7,581 nucleotides of DNA from Candidatus Woesearchaeota archaeon (GCA_018302165.1 JAGWAA010000028.1:1-7581), one strand, 5' to 3'; positions 1 to 5,545 are shown, counted from the first letter of the stretch. The notes: a model not told the origin generated them from the letters alone. Numbers and translations are program-made.

Positions 1-50
1 CCATCTCTCTTGTTAAATGTACAACCATAAGTTTTTACGAAGACTTTCAT
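1..50 (-). CDS. N-terminal fragment of MiaB/MtaB-type radical-SAM tRNA methylthiotransferase (runs off left edge)
   Basis: Only the first 16 codons lie in the window, reading MKVFVKTYGCTFNKRD. The pattern hydrophobic-TYGCxxNxxD at the extreme N-terminus is the hallmark of the UPF0004 domain of methylthiotransferases, where this cysteine (C10) is the first of three ligands for the auxiliary iron-sulfur cluster. The archaeal members (e-MtaB/CDKAL1-like) are known to convert t6A37 to ms2t6A37 in ANN-decoding tRNAs, so that is the likely reaction. The ATG at 50-48 is supported by a TATA-like box centred 26-27 nt upstream. The radical-SAM CX3CX2C motif and TRAM domain would lie outside the window. 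It is divergent from the small gene at 124. The family call is fairly safe despite the short stretch; the subfamily is inferred from the archaeal context. Confidence 0.78.
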   Translation of the reverse strand, partial: MKVFVKTYGCTFNKRD

Positions 51-72
51 GAGGTTTTTTGATTTGATAGGG

Positions 73-80
73 TTTATAAT
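73..80 (-). promoter_or_regulatory. TATA box for the methylthiotransferase gene
   Basis: On the minus strand this reads ATTATAAA, centred about 26.5 nt upstream of the ATG at 50. The spacing matches the other promoters in the window and predicts a leaderless or nearly leaderless transcript. Confidence 0.6.
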
Positions 81-93
81 AGTTTCCGATATA

Positions 94-102
94 TTTTTAA
101 AT
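94..102 (+). promoter_or_regulatory. TATA box for the 115-aa unknown gene
   Basis: TTTTTAAAT, centred at 98, is 26 nt before the ATG at 124. The same nonamer at the same spacing precedes the phosphoglycerate mutase and aIF2-alpha genes. It supports the start at 124 rather than the in-frame ATG at 49, which lies upstream of this box and would read through it. Confidence 0.65.
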
Positions 103-123
103 AAATGTTTAATTATTTTGAAG

Positions 124-471
124 ATGGAAGAATACATTGCAATGATTTTTGATCATAGTGGAGTGAAAAGCGGAGTTCATACTTCGCCGATAGAAGAAAC
201 TTTTGAATACAAATTTTTAGCTGAGAATGATGAAACTGCTTTTAGATTCGTTTCCCAAGAATTATGGGATAGAGCATTTGATAGTAACAAAGCTTTAATA
301 CCAAATCCAAATGATAATAGATGTTATCAAAGATTAGAATCTTTAATGGAAGGAAATAGAATTGTTGATTATTCTAAGTTTAAAGCAATAAAAAGATTAG
401 GAATAGATGAAGAAGGTAAACTTTATGTTGAAGCCTTAGCATTGAGTAGAATAGTCTGGACAAGTTTTTAG
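124..471 (+). CDS. hypothetical protein, 115 aa, family not recognised
   Basis: I do not recognise this protein. It is 115 residues, begins MEEYIAMIFDHSG and ends VWTSF. It has no obvious signal peptide, membrane helix or Cys/His metal motif (a single Cys at 67). The residue pattern suggests a soluble alpha/beta domain: a short hydrophobic strand at 4-9, a charged region at 20-35, a likely helix at about 36-50 (aromatic-rich, with FRFVSQELWDRA), a Pro/Asn-rich loop at 58-66, and a second amphipathic region from 67 on. The open frame extends back to an ATG at 49, but those 25 extra residues overlap the divergent methylthiotransferase start by 2 bp and cross the TATA box, so I chose 124. No Shine-Dalgarno site is seen, in keeping with leaderless translation. 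Its stop overlaps the ftsY stop by 4 bp. Real-gene evidence is the promoter, the tight packing and a normal composition. Confidence 0.72.
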   Translation: MEEYIAMIFDHSGVKSGVHTSPIEETFEYKFLAENDETAFRFVSQELWDRAFDSNKALIPNPNDNRCYQRLESLMEGNRIVDYSKFKAIKRLGIDEEGKLYVEALALSRIVWTSF

Positions 472-1571
472 AAGCCTAAAGTTTTAAGAATTTCTTTCTT
501 TTCAGGAACTTTTAGATCATTATAATTTTGGCCAATTCCCAAGAATAAAATTGGTTTTTTTGTCATGTAAGAAAAGGAAATAATTGTTCCACCTTTCTCA
601 TCAATATCACTTTTAGTTAAAATCACTGAATCTAAACCGATTGATTCGTTAAATTGTAAGGCTTGCTCTACAGCATCATTACCTGTGATACTTTCTGCAA
701 CTAAAACTTTTAAATTTGGTTTTGCTATGCGAATTATTTTTTCTAATTCGCGCATTAAATCTTTGTTACTATGCAAACGACCAGAAGTATCTATCAAAAC
801 ACAGTCTATATGCTGACTCTTTGCATGACTTATTGCATCAAAACAAACTGCTGCTGGGTCTGCACCATAATCTTGCTTTATTACTTTTAATTCTAGTTTT
901 TTTCCGTGTTCTTCTAATTGCTGGATTGCTGCAGCTCTGAAAGTATCTGCTGCTGCGAGGATACATGAAATATTATTATTTTTAAGATAGTTTGCTACCT
1001 TAGCAATTGTTGTAGTTTTACCAGAACCATTCGTACCAAGGAATGTAATAACATAAGGTTTTTCTTTGTTTGATTTTATTTCTTTGATTAAATCAATATT
1101 TTCAAAGCTTAATAATTCACTAATGCTATCTCTTAAAGACTCTTCAATTGTTTCTTCAACCTTAGAACGAGAAATAGGAACATCAACTAATTTTGGTTTT
1201 AAATCTTCTTTAATTTTTTCTATAACCTCGAAAGCTACATTGTTTTCTAATAATTCAACTTCTAATTCCCAGAATAATTCATCATATTGTAATTCTGAAA
1301 TTTTTTTGGTTGTAATAGCTTGAGAAATTTTTCCAAAAATATTTGGCTTTTCTTTAGCAACTTCTTTAACTAAATCTCTTGGCTTTTCTTTAGGTTTTGT
1401 TTCTTTTTGTTTAACTTCTTTATTGGTTTCTTTTGGTTTAGTCTCTTTAATTTTTTCTTCTTTTTTTGGTTCTTCAGGAAGCTTAGTCTCGACTACTTCT
1501 GCCTCTTTATCAAACCGGTCAGTAACATTCTTTATTGCACCTTTAATCTTATCTTTTAGGAAGCCAAACAT
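468..1571 (-). CDS. ftsY: signal recognition particle receptor FtsY
   Basis: FtsY is the SRP-receptor GTPase that docks ribosome-SRP complexes at the membrane by pairing its NG domain with that of Ffh/SRP54. The 367-aa protein starts MFGFLKDKIKGAIK, a typical archaeal FtsY amphipathic N-terminus. A Lys/Glu-rich, probably disordered linker follows (about 22-75), then the helical N domain (about 76-165) and the G domain (about 170-367). All GTPase motifs are present: P-loop GTNGSGKTT at 179-187, DTFRAAA at 209-215, DTSGR at 261-265, TKSD at 319-322, and the closing GIGQ at 345-348. In-frame TTG at 1577 would add only two residues. I prefer the ATG at 1571 because it gives the family-typical start and sits about 27 nt from a strong TATA box. 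It is divergent from the GIDE gene and convergent with the unknown 115-aa gene. Confidence 0.96.
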   Translation of the reverse strand: MFGFLKDKIKGAIKNVTDRFDKEAEVVETKLPEEPKKEEKIKETKPKETNKEVKQKETKPKEKPRDLVKEVAKEKPNIFGKISQAITTKKISELQYDELFWELEVELLENNVAFEVIEKIKEDLKPKLVDVPISRSKVEETIEESLRDSISELLSFENIDLIKEIKSNKEKPYVITFLGTNGSGKTTTIAKVANYLKNNNISCILAAADTFRAAAIQQLEEHGKKLELKVIKQDYGADPAAVCFDAISHAKSQHIDCVLIDTSGRLHSNKDLMRELEKIIRIAKPNLKVLVAESITGNDAVEQALQFNESIGLDSVILTKSDIDEKGGTIISFSYMTKKPILFLGIGQNYNDLKVPEKKEILKTLGF

Positions 1572-1594
1572 AGTCAAAATAAGGCAAATAAGGT

Positions 1595-1602
1595 TATATA
1601 AA
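1595..1602 (-). promoter_or_regulatory. TATA box for ftsY
   Basis: The minus strand reads TTTATATA here, centred about 27.5 nt upstream of the ATG at 1571, preceded by CTAAAGC as a possible BRE. This is the closest match in the window to the textbook archaeal TATA box, and it predicts a leaderless ftsY mRNA. Confidence 0.72.
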
Positions 1603-1619
1603 GCTTTAGGAAAGATAAA

Positions 1620-1627
1620 TATATAAA
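1620..1627 (+). promoter_or_regulatory. TATA box for the GIDE-lemA operon
   Basis: TATATAAA, centred about 27.5 nt before the ATG at 1651. It lies back to back with the ftsY TATA box, the two centres being 25 bp apart, so the upstream factor-binding sites of the two promoters must overlap. Confidence 0.68.
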
Positions 1628-1650
1628 ATTGAATTAATTTGTTAATTAGG

Positions 1651-2373
1651 ATGAAATCAATATTTATAACAATTTTGTTATTAGTAATTGGAGTTTTCTT
1701 GTTAATGATAAGTTATAATAAATTAAAAAGAAAAAGATTAATTGAAGGGCTTGCTACTTCTAAAATCAGATCCTTGGCTATGGGATTAGTAGAGATATTT
1801 GGGAAAGTAGAATTAATTAAGAAATTCTCGAGTCCATTTTCAAAAACAGATTGTGTTTATTGTAGATATACTATTGAAGAATATCGACAACAAGGGAAAT
1901 CTAAATCATGGGTTAAAATTAAAGATGAAATTCTCAAGGAAAATTTTTATTTGAAAGACTCAACAGGGAAAGTTTTGGTGGATCCTACAAAAGCTGAATT
2001 GGATATTCCTAAGAACTATGAAACAAATACTTTATCTCCGAATATAAAAAAATTCTTAGAAGCAAATAACATAAAATATACAGCCTTTTTCGGTTTAGGG
2101 ACGAAAATTTTAAGATTCAGAGAATATTTAATTAAACCGAATCAGGAATTATTTATTATAGGTACTGCAGATGATAATCCATACGTTGAAGAAGGGAAAG
2201 GAATAAAAAATGAGCATGATATTATGATTCAAAAAGGAAAAGAAGTATACTTTATTTCAGACAAAGATGAAAAGGCTTTGTTAAAAGCTCATAATTGGAC
2301 AATTGGGGTTACATTAATATTAGGGATAATATTAACAGTTATGGGATTTGCATTAGGATTACAAATAGTATAG
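1651..2373 (+). CDS. membrane protein with GIDE (MULAN-like) domain
   Basis: The 240-aa protein has a transmembrane helix at each end (about 4-21 and 216-237) enclosing a GIDE/BAM domain, the extra-mitochondrial part of the eukaryotic E3 ligase MULAN/MUL1. Family signs are ATSKIRSLAMGLVEIFGKVE at 35-54, SPFSKTDCVYCRYTIEE at 61-77, DSTGKVLVDPTKAEL at 103-117, and the EYLIKPNQELFIIGTA region at 158-173. There is no C-terminal RING finger, so ubiquitin ligase activity should not be inferred. The prokaryotic role is unknown. GIDE-domain genes are known to sit beside lemA in many prokaryotes, as here, where lemA follows after 10 bp, suggesting a shared membrane function. An in-frame TTG at 1639 was rejected: the ATG at 1651 gives a clean N-terminal helix and the right spacing from the TATA box. 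Confidence 0.88.
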   Translation: MKSIFITILLLVIGVFLLMISYNKLKRKRLIEGLATSKIRSLAMGLVEIFGKVELIKKFSSPFSKTDCVYCRYTIEEYRQQGKSKSWVKIKDEILKENFYLKDSTGKVLVDPTKAELDIPKNYETNTLSPNIKKFLEANNIKYTAFFGLGTKILRFREYLIKPNQELFIIGTADDNPYVEEGKGIKNEHDIMIQKGKEVYFISDKDEKALLKAHNWTIGVTLILGIILTVMGFALGLQIV

Positions 2374-2378
2374 GAGGA
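2372..2378 (+). promoter_or_regulatory. Shine-Dalgarno site for lemA
   Basis: AGGAGGA begins within the stop codon of the GIDE gene and ends 5 nt before the lemA ATG at 2384. It is the only textbook-strength ribosome-binding site in the window, as expected for a second cistron that cannot be leaderless. Confidence 0.85.
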
Positions 2379-2383
2379 AAAAA

Positions 2384-2944
2384 ATGATAGGAATTATAAT
2401 CGGATTTGGGGTATTAGTCTTAGCAGTTATATTCGTAGGATATATTGTTATGATATACAACGGATTTGTAAGACTAAAAAATGACATAGAGAAAGCTTGG
2501 GGAAATATCAATGTTTTGTTGAAACAAAGAAGCGATGAATTGCCAAAGTTAATCGAGACAGTAAAAGGATATATGAAACATGAGAAAGGTTTGCTGACGG
2601 AATTGACTAAGGCTAGAACAGACTTTTTGAAAGCTAAAACAATTTCTCAAAAAGCTGAAGCTGATGGAGAAATATCTCATGCTTTGAAAAGCTTGTTTGC
2701 AGTAGCAGAAAACTATCCAAACTTGAAAGCAAATGAAAATTTCATGCAACTTCAACATAGGATAAGTGGATTAGAAAACGAATTATCTGATAGGAGAGAA
2801 TTCTATAATGAATCTGTAAATAATTATAACATCAAAAAGGAATCTTTTCCAGACAGTGTAATCGCAAACTTTATGAAATTGCAACAAAAAACTATGTTTG
2901 AAGTTACAGAAGAAGAAAAGAAAGATGTAAAAATTAAATTTTAA
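2384..2944 (+). CDS. lemA: LemA family membrane protein
   Basis: The 186-aa protein has one N-terminal membrane helix (about 3-24) followed by a long helical bundle. LemA signatures are YN at 25-26, the AW pair at 38-39 followed by a hydrophobic N-I-N-V stretch, ETVKGYMKHE at 58-67, and AVAENYPNLKANENF at 106-120. The N-out, helices-facing-inside topology common to the family is known only in general terms, and its biochemical role is unknown. The protein is about the usual length and looks intact. It is the second gene of a two-gene operon with the GIDE protein, expressed through a strong Shine-Dalgarno site. Its stop codon overlaps the convergent truD stop by 4 bp (TTAA). Function beyond membrane association is not claimed. 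Confidence 0.94.
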   Translation: MIGIIIGFGVLVLAVIFVGYIVMIYNGFVRLKNDIEKAWGNINVLLKQRSDELPKLIETVKGYMKHEKGLLTELTKARTDFLKAKTISQKAEADGEISHALKSLFAVAENYPNLKANENFMQLQHRISGLENELSDRREFYNESVNNYNIKKESFPDSVIANFMKLQQKTMFEVTEEEKKDVKIKF

Positions 2945-3801
2945 TTTTTTAAATTTTTTATTACTATTGTTGCATAAGAGCCTTTTGGAATTTTAAATGA
3001 GACGATTTGTTTTTTCTTTCCTGAATTCAGTTCATCATCTGTAAATTCTAAACTTTTGAAATTTTTTATTTCCATAACTCTTGGTCTTTCAGAGCCTTCA
3101 GAACTAATTTCTGGAATGCTTCGAATTATGAAATCTTTCGTTGTAATGCCTTCTTTTTTTAAGATTATATCATAATCCTTACCCTCAGTTAAAAAACCAA
3201 TAATAGGGATTATTTTCTTCTTTGATTTCTCTGCTAATTGATTCCAAAGTTCGCTTTGATATGCATGAATATAGAACTTTAATTCTTTTAATCCTAAAGA
3301 ACGAAGAGATTTTATAGCATCATTATTTTCAATATTCAAATTAAGTTCTGAGCATGCTTCTTTAAATTGTTTTTTAATTAGTAATTTTCCTATCAAGGGA
3401 TTTTTCTCACTAAACCTTTGTTCACCAAAATAGTTTATCATTTCTTTAGGAGCTTTTAGTTGCTTATCTAAATCACGAATAGTAATAACGAATTCATTAC
3501 TCTCTAAAGAACCAAGATAAATCCTTTCTTTTCCAGTACCCAAGTATTCAAATTCAATATCTTTAATTTTAAAGTCAATCTTTTTAGTAGTCGAAATATA
3601 TTGAGTGGTTAAGGCATTACGATCCTTAATACCAGCATAACCAATATCTTTAGTTTTTAATCTATAAGAAATTTCTTTAATAATATCTAACGTATTCCAA
3701 TTTTTTTTGGTTAATTTATAATAAAAATATTTTCCAGGTTCTATTCTTATTTTGAGATTTTCTTTAACAATAAAATCTTCAGGTATTTGTTTGATTTTCA
3801 T
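2941..3801 (-). CDS. truD: compact tRNA pseudouridine synthase D (TruD family)
   Basis: TruD isomerises uridine to pseudouridine in tRNA (U13 in bacteria; archaeal and eukaryotic members also modify other sites). The sequence shows FIVKENL near the N-terminus (10-16), the catalytic motif GYAGIKDRNALTTQ at 54-67 with the nucleophile Asp60, SNEFVITIRDL at 101-111, NYFGEQRF at 123-130, HAYQSELWN at 179-187, and the closing KGSYAT at 273-278. At 286 aa it is well short of typical archaeal TruD proteins (around 400) and even of E. coli TruD (349). The shortening is internal: only 48 residues separate the QRF and HAYQS motifs, and the insertion-domain region is small. No catalytic motif is lost, so it is probably active. 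The ATG at 3801 overlaps the upstream phosphoglycerate mutase stop as ATGA, so translation is probably coupled; ten in-frame residues further upstream start at a non-ATG codon and were rejected. Confidence 0.92.
   Translation of the reverse strand: MKIKQIPEDFIVKENLKIRIEPGKYFYYKLTKKNWNTLDIIKEISYRLKTKDIGYAGIKDRNALTTQYISTTKKIDFKIKDIEFEYLGTGKERIYLGSLESNEFVITIRDLDKQLKAPKEMINYFGEQRFSEKNPLIGKLLIKKQFKEACSELNLNIENNDAIKSLRSLGLKELKFYIHAYQSELWNQLAEKSKKKIIPIIGFLTEGKDYDIILKKEGITTKDFIIRSIPEISSEGSERPRVMEIKNFKSLEFTDDELNSGKKKQIVSFKIPKGSYATIVIKNLKN
2945..2959 (+). terminator. probable oligo-T terminator for the GIDE-lemA transcript
   Basis: Two runs of six T (2945-2950 and 2954-2959), separated by AAA, start directly after the lemA stop codon. 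Archaeal RNA polymerase terminates at oligo-T tracts without needing a hairpin. The tract lies inside the end of the convergent truD gene, where it encodes Lys/Asn-rich C-terminal residues. The call is by pattern only. Confidence 0.5.
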
Positions 3802-4370
3802 TTTATTTCGTATACAAAGTAATCGTCCCAAGGATTTTCAAGATCCATCATTTGTTGATTGTTTAATTTCTCAAAATATTTTCTAAAAGGGCGCATTGAA
3901 TTTCCATGGGCTGATAAGGCTACATTAACCTTTTCTTTTTTCATGAACTTAATTAAATCTTTTATGAATGATTTCACTCTTTTTTCAACTATTTTTATGC
4001 TTTCTCCCTTTGGAGGTGGATAATTATAATCTCTATGCCAACGATTGAATTTTTCTTGGCCATATTGTTTTATAATTGAAGAATGGGAATGGCCATTTAA
4101 TTTTCCATAATTGCGTTCAATCATTCTATCATCAATAATAATTTGATTGCATTCAGGATGAAATTTTAAGACTTCTTTTAATGTGTCTTTAGATCTAGAT
4201 AAATGGGTTTGAAAAGCTACATCAATTTTTTTATTTTTAAGTTTTTTTCCAATAATTTTAGCTTGTTTAACACCTAATGTAGTTAACTTAGAATCTTTCC
4301 AACCTGTAAAGCGTTTATCACGGTTATATACGCTTTGACCATGCCTAAAGATATATATTTTAAGGTGCAT
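3798..4370 (-). CDS. 2,3-bisphosphoglycerate-dependent phosphoglycerate mutase-like protein (histidine phosphatase superfamily)
   Basis: The protein probably interconverts 3- and 2-phosphoglycerate in glycolysis/gluconeogenesis through a phosphohistidine. Motifs follow the dPGM pattern: RHGQSVYN at 9-16 with the nucleophile His10, FTGWKDSKLTTLG at 21-33, Arg59 of the LSRS segment, ERNYGKLNG at 85-93 with acid Glu85, WHRDYNYPPPKGES at 111-124, and AHGNS at 154-158 with the second His155. The FTGW, ERNYG and PP-GES segments favour a true mutase over a generic phosphatase such as CobC/PhoE. At 190 aa it lacks the roughly 20-residue loop after the PP segment and the long C-terminal tail of the E. 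coli enzyme (250 aa), so phosphatase activity remains possible. It starts at the ATG at 4370, 26 nt from a TATA box, and heads an operon with truD. Confidence 0.88.
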   Translation of the reverse strand: MHLKIYIFRHGQSVYNRDKRFTGWKDSKLTTLGVKQAKIIGKKLKNKKIDVAFQTHLSRSKDTLKEVLKFHPECNQIIIDDRMIERNYGKLNGHSHSSIIKQYGQEKFNRWHRDYNYPPPKGESIKIVEKRVKSFIKDLIKFMKKEKVNVALSAHGNSMRPFRKYFEKLNNQQMMDLENPWDDYFVYEIK

Positions 4371-4391
4371 TTTTTAGAATATACCTAGGAA

Positions 4392-4400
4392 ATTTAAAAA
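4392..4400 (-). promoter_or_regulatory. TATA box for the phosphoglycerate mutase-truD operon
   Basis: The minus strand reads TTTTTAAAT, centred 26 nt upstream of the ATG at 4370, identical in sequence and spacing to two other boxes in the window. It lies inside a 6-bp inverted repeat (see the findings). Confidence 0.65.
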
Positions 4401-4422
4401 GGTATCTCAAATTATAGAAATC

Positions 4423-4431
4423 AATTTAAAT
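4423..4431 (+). promoter_or_regulatory. TATA box for the GINS51-eL42-eS27 operon
   Basis: AATTTAAAT, centred 25 nt before the GINS51 ATG at 4452. It is paired back to back with the phosphoglycerate mutase promoter in an 81-bp divergent spacer. Confidence 0.58.
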
Positions 4432-4451
4432 CTAGTAAAATAAGTGAAATT

Positions 4452-5078
4452 ATGGGAGATGTAGTTATAACTTATGAAATTCTTTATGAGATCTTAAGGA
4501 AGGAAAAGTATAGAGCAGAATTGCAAAAAGTTGATGAAAACTTCTATGCAAGTGTTATCAAATATTTACAAGAAAAACTAGCTATCTTAGAATCACAAGC
4601 AAAGAAAAATAGTGTATTCGCATCCACTGAATTAGAGAAAACGCAAACGCAATTAAGAAATGTTATCAAAATTTTGAAGGAATTGTATGAAAAAAGAGAG
4701 ACTAAAATTATACAATTTGCATTGTTTTCATCTAGGAGCCAGAATTTACAGGATACCTCAACAATGTTACCTGAAGAGTATGCTTTATATTGTGGACTAA
4801 AAGATATGTTTGACACGTATAGGAAAGGAATTATTAATAATATCTTGGAAAATAAAATGCCTGAAATTAAGCTGGTTGAACAGAAAGATTTAAAAACAGA
4901 GGAGAAAACTGATAGCAAGTTAGTATTAGTGCTTAATGATGTGCCAGAGTTTGTTGGACCCGATTTGAACGTTTATGGGCCATACAAAGTTGGAGAAACA
5001 CAAGAATTACCGCTTATGGTTGCGGGAATGTTAATAAGCACAGGACAAGCAAAAGATGAAAATCCCAAAGAAAATTAA
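4452..5078 (+). CDS. gins51: DNA replication complex subunit GINS51
   Basis: GINS bridges the MCM helicase and Cdc45/RecJ-like protein in the archaeal replisome. The 208-aa protein has the archaeal GINS51 (Sld5/Psf1-like, A-then-B domain) layout. The N-terminal helical A domain starts ITYEILYEILRKEK (6-19) and includes the ILKELYEKRETKI helix (74-86). A charged linker covers about 140-155. The C-terminal beta-rich B domain contains LVLNDVPEFVGPDLNVYGPY (159-178), with the VPEFVG-DL-YGP pattern typical of this subunit, followed by the hydrophobic LPLMVAGMLISTGQA end (187-200). It opens the plus-strand cluster, and its last 23 nt overlap the start of eL42 in another frame, implying coupled expression of a replication factor with ribosomal proteins. 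A leaderless start is supported by the TATA box. Confidence 0.92.
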   Translation: MGDVVITYEILYEILRKEKYRAELQKVDENFYASVIKYLQEKLAILESQAKKNSVFASTELEKTQTQLRNVIKILKELYEKRETKIIQFALFSSRSQNLQDTSTMLPEEYALYCGLKDMFDTYRKGIINNILENKMPEIKLVEQKDLKTEEKTDSKLVLVLNDVPEFVGPDLNVYGPYKVGETQELPLMVAGMLISTGQAKDENPKEN

Positions 5079-5373
5079 AAGATATTGCCCAAAGTGTAAA
5101 AAGCATACCGAAACCCAAGTTGCAGATTCAAAGAAAAGAACTAGAAGTACTGCAAGACCTATGTCAAGAGGATCTAATTCTAGAATGATGGCTAGAGGTC
5201 TAAAAAGGGGATTCGGAAATCACGGAAAATATTCAAGACCAGCAATTTCAAAGTTTAAAAGAACTGGTGCTAAGACTTCCAAAAAGACTGATTTAAGATA
5301 CAAGTGTAGTGTTTGTGGGAAATCACAAGTTCAAGCATTTGGGATAAGAACAAAAAAATTGGAGTTTGTATAA
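5056..5373 (+). CDS. rpl44e: large ribosomal subunit protein eL42 (L44e)
   Basis: This zinc-ribbon protein sits near the E site of the large subunit. The N-terminus MKIPKKIKRYCPKCKKHTET is diagnostic for eL42. The zinc ligands are two intact CxxC pairs, Cys11/Cys14 and Cys84/Cys87 (KCSVCGKS). The C-terminal GIRTKKLEFV also matches the family. At 105 aa it is roughly ten residues longer than the 92-95 usual in archaea; the extra length appears to be in the basic Arg/Gly/Ser/Met-rich stretch around 35-60. Its ATG lies 23 nt inside the GINS51 gene, and there is no good Shine-Dalgarno site directly before it, so translation probably depends on ribosomes translating GINS51. eS27 follows 1 nt after its stop. 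Confidence 0.95.
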   Translation: MKIPKKIKRYCPKCKKHTETQVADSKKRTRSTARPMSRGSNSRMMARGLKRGFGNHGKYSRPAISKFKRTGAKTSKKTDLRYKCSVCGKSQVQAFGIRTKKLEFV

Positions 5374-5374
5374 A

Positions 5375-5545
5375 ATGGAACCTAGAGGAAATTTTGTTAA
5401 AATCAAATGTAAATGTAAAAATGAACAAGTTGTATTTGACAGAGCATCAAGCGAAATCAAATGTTTAGTTTGTGGTGAATTAATTGCTAAACCTACAGGT
5501 GGAAAAATTTCAATGGTTGCAAGACCTTTGGAAGACTTAAAGTAA
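5375..5545 (+). CDS. rps27e: small ribosomal subunit protein eS27
   Basis: The frame encodes 56 aa, starting MEPRGNFVKIKCKC and ending ARPLEDLK. EQVVFDRASSEIKCLVCG (17-34) and the PTGGK motif (40-44) are characteristic of archaeal eS27, a zinc-binding protein of the small subunit. The second cysteine pair, Cys30/Cys33, has normal CxxC spacing. The first pair is Cys12/Cys14 with one residue between, where the family normally has CxxC. The reading frame is intact across this site, so a frameshift is not the cause. The gene starts 1 nt after the eL42 stop, with a possible Shine-Dalgarno GGAG at 5361-5364 about 10 nt upstream. It is the last gene of the GINS51-led transcription unit before a new TATA box. 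Confidence 0.94.
   Translation: MEPRGNFVKIKCKCKNEQVVFDRASSEIKCLVCGELIAKPTGGKISMVARPLEDLK

Noticed and set aside
49..123. Upstream in-frame ATG at 49 as the start of the 115-aa gene.
   Set aside because: It would overlap the divergent methylthiotransferase start and run through the TTTTTAAAT promoter, which fits the ATG at 124 exactly. The added residues look like translated AT-rich spacer.
1572..1577. TTG at 1577 as the ftsY start.
   Set aside because: It adds only two residues before MFGFLK, the usual archaeal FtsY start, and would place the TATA box about 21 nt away, closer than at any other gene here.
716..1626. Three plus-strand open frames (716-940, 1066-1323, 1423-1626) inside and beyond ftsY.
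   Set aside because: They are antisense to conserved GTPase and linker sequence, are rich in Leu/Ser/Phe as expected from the reverse of Lys/Glu codons, and have no motif.
1651..2373. Calling the GIDE-domain protein an E3 ubiquitin ligase.
   Set aside because: The RING finger needed for ligase activity is absent; after the GIDE domain the protein ends in a second membrane helix.
2549..2758. Minus-strand open frame inside lemA.
   Set aside because: It is a shadow of the conserved LemA coding sequence, with a Phe/Cys/Ser-rich composition and no family resemblance.
4544..4918. Minus-strand 124-codon open frame inside GINS51.
   Set aside because: It is antisense to a clearly conserved protein, Ser/Phe/Cys-rich, with no promoter or recognisable domain.
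5408..5416. A frameshift or sequencing error as the cause of the CxC in eS27.
   Set aside because: The frame is the same on both sides and the downstream sequence matches the family, so an error would have to remove exactly three bases. It remains possible, but nothing in the sequence points to it.
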